Both the position numbers and the translations under genes were made by a program. From assembly GCA_030632305.1 (NCBI GenBank), contig DAOVUZ010000010.1, positions 1 through 11,838 of the forward strand: a DNA stretch of 11,838 bases, in the 5' to 3' direction. Positions 8,103-11,838 of this stretch are shown here, in pieces. The notes beneath the pieces were generated by a model. The model did not search any database and had not been told where the DNA came from. It saw nothing but the letters and a program-made list of their open reading frames with translations. Positions within the stretch are counted from its first letter, which is position 1. Each line of letters begins with the position of its first letter. The DNA comes from Dehalococcoidales bacterium. GTDB taxonomy: Bacteria; Chloroflexota; Dehalococcoidia; Dehalococcoidales; DAOVUZ01.

Positions 8103-8108
8103 AGGAGG
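8101..8108 (+). promoter_or_regulatory. Ribosome binding site that decides the acsE start
   Basis: AAAGGAGG overlaps the last two bases of the acsC stop codon. Two adjacent ATG codons follow, at 8110 and 8113. The first is only one base from the GGAGG core, the second four bases away, so 8113 is preferred; it also yields the family-typical MLLIGENVN beginning. Confidence 0.75.
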
Positions 8109-8112
8109 AATG

Positions 8113-8991
8113 ATGCTCCTCATTGGGGAAAATGTAAATATTATGTCAGAGACTATCGGCCCCGCACTGAGGGGAAGAAATCCCAAGCCCATCCAGGAAC
8201 TAGCCAGGGCTGAAACTGAGGCTGGCGTGGATTATCTTGACCTCAATATCGGTCCTGCCCGAAAGGCAGGGGATGAGTTAATGACATGGGTGGTTAACAC
8301 CGTGCAGGAGGTCACTGATTTACCGCTATCTCTGGATACAACCAACCCGGCGGCTATGGAGGCTGGGCTAAAGGTGCACAAAGGCAGGGCACTAATTAAT
8401 TCCATCTCCCTGCAACCGGAGAGGTTGGAGCCGGAATTACCCCTGGTCAAAAAATACGATGCCGACATGATAGGACTTTTGTGGGGCACGGAAGGAATGC
8501 CGCGAGACGCCGCCGAAAGGTGTGTCCTGGTTGTTGACCTTGTCTATAGAGCCAATCAACTAGGCATCCCCAACCGGGACATCTGGATTGACCCTATTCT
8601 TACCCCGGCAAGTGGGGAAATAAACCAGGTGAAAGCCTGTTTTGAGTTTATGAGCATGCTGAATGATATTGCTCCCGAGTGTAAATCTGTCGTAGGTCTA
8701 TCCAACATCTCCAATGGCACTCCCACCCACCTTAGACCTTATCTTAACCGCAGTTGTATGATAATGCTTATGAAGTACGGACTTTATTCAGCTATAGTTG
8801 ACGCCTTTGACTCTGAGTTGATAAAAATAGCCAGAGGCGAGATGCCGGAAATTGTCAAACTGGTGCATCGGGTAATGGATGGTGAGAAACCTAACCTTTC
8901 TTCTTTAAGTCAAAAAGAGGCAGAATATGTGAAAACGGTCAGGGTTCTCACCGGTGAAGCACTCTATTCTCATTCCTGGCTTGAGATATAA
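8113..8991 (+). CDS. acsE: Methyltetrahydrofolate:corrinoid iron-sulfur protein methyltransferase
   Basis: The 292-residue product is a pterin-binding TIM-barrel methyltransferase (MeTr). It transfers the methyl group of 5-methyl-H4folate to Co(I) of CFeSP, linking the methyl and carbonyl branches. Family residues are visible: Asp75 in SLDTTN, Asn96 in LINSIS, Asp160 in WIDPILTP and Asn198 in GLSNIS, corresponding to the pterin-binding and transition-state residues of the Moorella enzyme. LDLNIGP (42-48) is the N-terminal pterin-domain signature. Compared with the 262-residue Moorella protein it is about 30 residues longer, the extra part lying after the barrel at roughly 241-280 (GEMPEIVKLVHRVMDGEK and onward), before a C-terminus GEALYSHSWLEI. 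An open frame extends upstream into acsC, but the ribosome site and family alignment place the start at 8113; 8110 is the close alternative. Confidence 0.94.
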   Translation: MLLIGENVNIMSETIGPALRGRNPKPIQELARAETEAGVDYLDLNIGPARKAGDELMTWVVNTVQEVTDLPLSLDTTNPAAMEAGLKVHKGRALINSISLQPERLEPELPLVKKYDADMIGLLWGTEGMPRDAAERCVLVVDLVYRANQLGIPNRDIWIDPILTPASGEINQVKACFEFMSMLNDIAPECKSVVGLSNISNGTPTHLRPYLNRSCMIMLMKYGLYSAIVDAFDSELIKIARGEMPEIVKLVHRVMDGEKPNLSSLSQKEAEYVKTVRVLTGEALYSHSWLEI

Positions 8992-9037
8992 TACCACCCT
9001 ACGAAGGGGAAAGGGGTGCTTATCAAGGATAGATTGA

Positions 9038-9709
9038 ATGGAAAGTAAATGTGTGCCACTGCCCAATCAGAAGAATTATGAATATGGCAACGAGATGGCT
9101 TATAAGCTTGCCTGTGAACAACTAGCCAGAATTGATGATATAGAGCAGCAATGCCACAAAAGCGGGTCTCTTTATCAGGAAATAGATTCCCAAAAAGTAA
9201 TCACCATCAAATACTTAGACCAATCATATCAAATTACTCTTCCCAATATTGAGATTTCGTTAACGAATAGTGAGGAGCAGGTGCCGATAAGGGACAAGGT
9301 TTTGATACTTCACTATTTAACCTCGGCAAAAGGTAACCCCGTCGCCAATAAATTGATAACCTACCGGGAACTGCCAGAGGGAAGCAATTACTCCCAGACA
9401 TTTTCCAAAAGAACTATAAAGTCCCTTGTACATCACTTTGGCCAAGAACCTCAGCGGCTGGTAGATGTCGCCGAAAAACTGGGCGGTCATAAAGCTGATT
9501 ATGGCGATGTGTCGGTAACCATTAACGCTTTCAGCCAGGTGCCTATCACCCTAGTCCTGTGGCAAGGTGATACTGAGTTTGCCCCTGAAGGAAGTATAAT
9601 ATTTGACGCTACTATTTCCGATTACCTGTCCACCGAGGATATAACCGTGCTTTGTGAAACTATTACCTGGAGGTTAATAAATTATTTAAGGAGAGCCTAT
9701 GGAGACTGA
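9038..9709 (+). CDS. DUF3786-like protein of unknown function
   Basis: This 223-residue protein looks like a member of the DUF3786 family, judged from memory of its pattern: a Tyr-rich strand with IKYLDQSYQITLP (57-69), the helix VLILHYLTSAKGNPV (88-102), a YRELPEGSNYSQTF segment (109-122), a GG near 149-150, PITLVLWQGDTEF (169-181), IIFDATISDYLSTEDI (187-202). No function is established that I know of. There is no CxxC motif, signal peptide or membrane segment, so it is presumably cytoplasmic; cysteines (5, 26, 39, 206) are scattered. Start support is AAGGAT at about 9024-9029. It begins 46 bases after acsE and its last 11 bases overlap nuoE, indicating translational coupling. It is noticeably AT-rich near 9181-9240. 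Genes of this family are, as I recall, found in other strict anaerobes with corrinoid or CODH chemistry, so a role in pathway assembly or activation is plausible but unproven. Confidence 0.78.
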   Translation: MESKCVPLPNQKNYEYGNEMAYKLACEQLARIDDIEQQCHKSGSLYQEIDSQKVITIKYLDQSYQITLPNIEISLTNSEEQVPIRDKVLILHYLTSAKGNPVANKLITYRELPEGSNYSQTFSKRTIKSLVHHFGQEPQRLVDVAEKLGGHKADYGDVSVTINAFSQVPITLVLWQGDTEFAPEGSIIFDATISDYLSTEDITVLCETITWRLINYLRRAYGD

Positions 9710-10181
9710 TATCAGAGAACAATTAGACGAGCTGTTCTCGCCATATTCTGGAGAGAGGAGCGACCTTATCCCTATCCTGCAGAAAGTTCAAGAGAAGTTC
9801 GGCTACCTGCCACGAGAGGCGATGCGGAAAATTGCTAAGTTTCTGTCTTTACCCGAGAGCACCGTTTATGGAGTTAGCACCTTCTATGCCCAGTTTAAGT
9901 TTGTCCCTACCGGTAAGAGGATAGTTAAGGTATGCCGGGGGACTGCCTGCCATGTGCGGGGAGGGGCACGCATCCTCCGCGAGGTGGAGAAACAACTGGG
10001 TATTAAGCCAGGAGAGACTACCAGCGATATGGAATATACTTTGGAGACTGTGGCTTGTATTGGTGCCTGTGCCCTAGCGCCAACTATGGTAGTAGATAAG
10101 GAGACTCAGCGCAAAATGACCCCCCAGAAGGTAGCTGAACTCTTCAGTAATATAAGCAAGGCGGGAGAAAATGTCAGTTAA
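9699..10181 (+). CDS. nuoE: NuoE/HndA-type [2Fe-2S] thioredoxin-like subunit
   Basis: The 160-residue protein is the 24-kDa-subunit homologue of complex I, also found in electron-bifurcating hydrogenases (HydC, HndA) and NAD-linked formate dehydrogenases. An N-terminal helical bundle (LIPILQKVQEKFGYLP, 23-38; STVYGVSTFYAQF, 54-66) leads into the thioredoxin-like fold that binds one [2Fe-2S] cluster through Cys79, Cys84, Cys120 and Cys124 (VCRGTAC and CIGAC). It carries or stabilises electrons next to the FMN of the NuoF partner. AAGGAGAG at 9688-9695 sets the start, which lies inside the end of the DUF3786-like gene; its own end overlaps nuoF by 11 bases. No membrane complex-I genes are visible, so a soluble enzyme is more likely than respiratory complex I. 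The family is certain, the parent enzyme is not. Confidence 0.93.
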   Translation: METDIREQLDELFSPYSGERSDLIPILQKVQEKFGYLPREAMRKIAKFLSLPESTVYGVSTFYAQFKFVPTGKRIVKVCRGTACHVRGGARILREVEKQLGIKPGETTSDMEYTLETVACIGACALAPTMVVDKETQRKMTPQKVAELFSNISKAGENVS

Positions 10182-11838
10182 GAAAACCTCTCGGGGTTAT
10201 CCTGATAACCAGCGTATAATCTTTGTCTGCGAAGGGACAGGCTGCGTATCAGCTAAGGCGGTTGAAATTCGACAAGCATTAGAGAAAGCAGTGAAGGAGC
10301 TTAAATTAGATAGTGTCAAGGTGGATTTCACCGGCTGCCACGGCTTCTGCGAGCAGGGTCCCATTGCTTTTGTCGAGCCTGAAGGTATCTTCTACACCCA
10401 TGTAAGTGTTGAAGATGTCCCAGAGATCGCCCAGTCCCACCTGCGGGATGGGCAGCCTGTAGAGCGCCTCTTTTATAAAGACCCGGTTAGCACTCAGACG
10501 GTGCCCTATTATAAGGACATAAACTTCTACAAGAAGCAACAGCGCATTATCCTGCGAAATTGTGGTCATATTAATCCGGAGAGGATTGAAGACTACATAA
10601 CTACGGGTGGCTACCAATCTCTGCGTAAGGTGTTATTTGAGATGGCTCCGGAGCAGGTCATTGATGAGGTCAAGCGCTCTGGTTTAAGAGGTCGGGGTGG
10701 AGCTGGCTTTCCCACCGGTCTTAAGTGGGAGTTCTGCCGCAATGCCCCGGGCACACAAAAGTATATGATTTGTAACGCTGATGAGGGCGACCCCGGCGCC
10801 TTTATGGACCGCAGCACAATGGAGGGCGACCCCAACACTGTTATCGAGGGGATGGCAATTGCTGCCTATACCATAGGTGCTTCTGAAGGTTACATCTACA
10901 TTAGGGCGGAATACCCGTTAGCAGTTAAGCGGGTGCGCCTTGCCATCAAGCAAGCTGAGGAGAAAGGATTTCTTGGGGAGAATATATTGGGCTCCAACTT
11001 TAATTTTAGAATCCATATCAAAGAGGGGGCTGGCGCTTTTGTCTGTGGCGAGGAGACAGCACTGATGGCATCTATTGAGGGCAAGCGAGGTATGCCTCGC
11101 TCCCGCCCCCCATTCCCCGCCCAAGCTGGGCTGTGGGGTAAACCAAGCAACATCAATAATGTGAAGTCACTGGCTACAGTGCCAGTTATCATTGCTAAAG
11201 GTGCCGATTGGTATGCTAAAATCGGTACTGAGAAGAGCAAGGGGACTGCTGTCTTTGCCCTAACTGGCAAGATTGCCAATAGCGGCTTGGTTGAGGTGCC
11301 CATGGGCATGCCCCTCCAGGATATTATCTACGGGATTGGGGGAGGCATCCCTGATGGCAAACGCTTCAAGGCAGTTCAGACCGGTGGTCCCTCCGGTGGT
11401 TGCCTGCCAGCAAGCTTGCTGGACCTCCCTGTTGACTATGAATCGTTAGCCGGGGCTGGTTCTATTATGGGCTCCGGGGGCATGGTGGTAATGGATGAAG
11501 ATACCTGCATGGTTGATGTTGCCCGTTACTTCCTTTCCTTCACCCAGGCTGAGTCATGTGGTAAGTGTGTTCTGTGTCGTCTGGGAACAAAGCAGATGCT
11601 GGATATCCTGGAGAATATATGTAATGGTAACGGCAAAGCTGAAGACATCGACCTGCTTACAGAGTTGAGCCAATCAATTAAAGCCGGTTCACTCTGTGCC
11701 CTAGGTGGGACAGCACCTAATCCAGTCCTCACTACTATCCGCTACTTCCGAGATGAGTACGAGGCTCATATAAATGAGAAACGATGCCCGGCACTAAACT
11801 GCACGGAGCTAATTTCCTATTACATCCTTCCCGATAAG
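10171..11838 (+). CDS. nuoF: NuoF/HndC/HydB-type NAD(P)H-binding flavoprotein subunit (3' end outside window)
   Basis: The frame is open for 556 codons to the edge. Domains in order: an N-terminal thioredoxin-like [2Fe-2S] domain with Cys20, Cys25, Cys56 and Cys60; the FMN/NADH-binding core with GRGGAGFPTGLKW (174-186), NADEGDPGAFMDR (202-214) and EGAGAFVCGEETALM (285-299); a SLBB-like region; and the [4Fe-4S] site Cys463, Cys466, Cys469 and Cys509 (SCGKCVLC, SLCALGG). CPALNC (539-544) and YYILPDK at the edge are what usually precedes a C-terminal 2[4Fe-4S] ferredoxin domain. The extra N-terminal domain and this expected ferredoxin tail are typical of HydB/HndC and of NAD-linked formate dehydrogenase beta subunits, not of complex I NuoF. 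It oxidises or forms NAD(P)H and exchanges electrons with a partner, probably the next gene. The start at 10171 follows GCGGGAG and overlaps nuoE by 11 bases. Confidence 0.94.
   Translation, partial: MSVKKTSRGYPDNQRIIFVCEGTGCVSAKAVEIRQALEKAVKELKLDSVKVDFTGCHGFCEQGPIAFVEPEGIFYTHVSVEDVPEIAQSHLRDGQPVERLFYKDPVSTQTVPYYKDINFYKKQQRIILRNCGHINPERIEDYITTGGYQSLRKVLFEMAPEQVIDEVKRSGLRGRGGAGFPTGLKWEFCRNAPGTQKYMICNADEGDPGAFMDRSTMEGDPNTVIEGMAIAAYTIGASEGYIYIRAEYPLAVKRVRLAIKQAEEKGFLGENILGSNFNFRIHIKEGAGAFVCGEETALMASIEGKRGMPRSRPPFPAQAGLWGKPSNINNVKSLATVPVIIAKGADWYAKIGTEKSKGTAVFALTGKIANSGLVEVPMGMPLQDIIYGIGGGIPDGKRFKAVQTGGPSGGCLPASLLDLPVDYESLAGAGSIMGSGGMVVMDEDTCMVDVARYFLSFTQAESCGKCVLCRLGTKQMLDILENICNGNGKAEDIDLLTELSQSIKAGSLCALGGTAPNPVLTTIRYFRDEYEAHINEKRCPALNCTELISYYILPDK

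Noticed and set aside
7990..8112. Upstream extension of the acsE frame into acsC
   Set aside because: The added residues are acsC read in another frame; the strong ribosome site at 8101-8108 and the family N-terminus place the start at 8113.
8995..9018. Possible hairpin CACCC/GGGTG after acsE
   Set aside because: The stem is only five bases with a 14-base loop and no T-run follows, so there is no support for a terminator.
10896..11309. 137-codon open frame on the minus strand
   Set aside because: It lies antisense to the conserved FMN/NADH-binding core of nuoF and has no recognisable motif or ribosome site.

Overview
The window is one continuous plus-strand operon segment from an anaerobic bacterium that runs the Wood-Ljungdahl (reductive acetyl-CoA) pathway. 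It carries the carbonyl branch almost complete: a nickel-CODH maturation ATPase (cooC, 5' end outside the window), folD, the corrinoid iron-sulfur protein (CFeSP) small subunit acsD, the CO dehydrogenase acsA/cooS, the acetyl-CoA synthase acsB, the CFeSP large subunit acsC and the methyl-H4folate:CFeSP methyltransferase acsE. A DUF3786-like gene and the NuoE/NuoF-type subunits of an NAD(P)H-linked flavin/iron-sulfur module follow; nuoF runs off the right edge. All ten intact or partial enzyme genes and one unknown 61-residue ORF point the same way, with gaps of at most about 50 bases and two 11-base overlaps. I see no tRNA, rRNA, CRISPR, IS element or convincing terminator.

Organism: AcsB keeps the N-terminal CODH-binding region that archaeal CdhC lacks, and folD, acsE and NuoEF are bacterial in style, so this is a bacterial acetogen-type or WLP-using anaerobe. 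The mixed style (moderate GC, frequent ATA and AGG codons) and the folD/CODH-ACS clustering make me think of Chloroflexota, perhaps a Dehalococcoidia relative, but this is an impression from memory and not a proven assignment.

Layout: 1-381 cooC 3' part; 407-1294 folD; 1309-1494 unknown small ORF; 1544-2491 acsD; 2511-4469 acsA/cooS; 4517-6721 acsB; 6756-8102 acsC; 8113-8991 acsE; 9038-9709 DUF3786-like; 9699-10181 nuoE-like; 10171 to the edge nuoF-like. There is no gene-free stretch longer than 50 bases.

How they work together: FolD interconverts methenyl-, methylene- and formyl-H4folate in the methyl branch. AcsE moves the methyl group from methyl-H4folate to the cobalt of CFeSP (AcsC/AcsD). 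CODH (matured with CooC) reduces CO2 to CO, and AcsB joins CO, methyl and CoA into acetyl-CoA, or runs the reverse. The NuoEF pair probably links NAD(P)H to a partner encoded further right (formate dehydrogenase, hydrogenase or a similar subunit), supplying or accepting the electrons of the pathway. Catalytic residues are intact in every enzyme I could check. The parts least explained by known biochemistry are the 61-residue ORF, the DUF3786-like protein translationally coupled to nuoE, a C-terminal extension of AcsE, and loss of two histidines in the CODH proton-tunnel motif.
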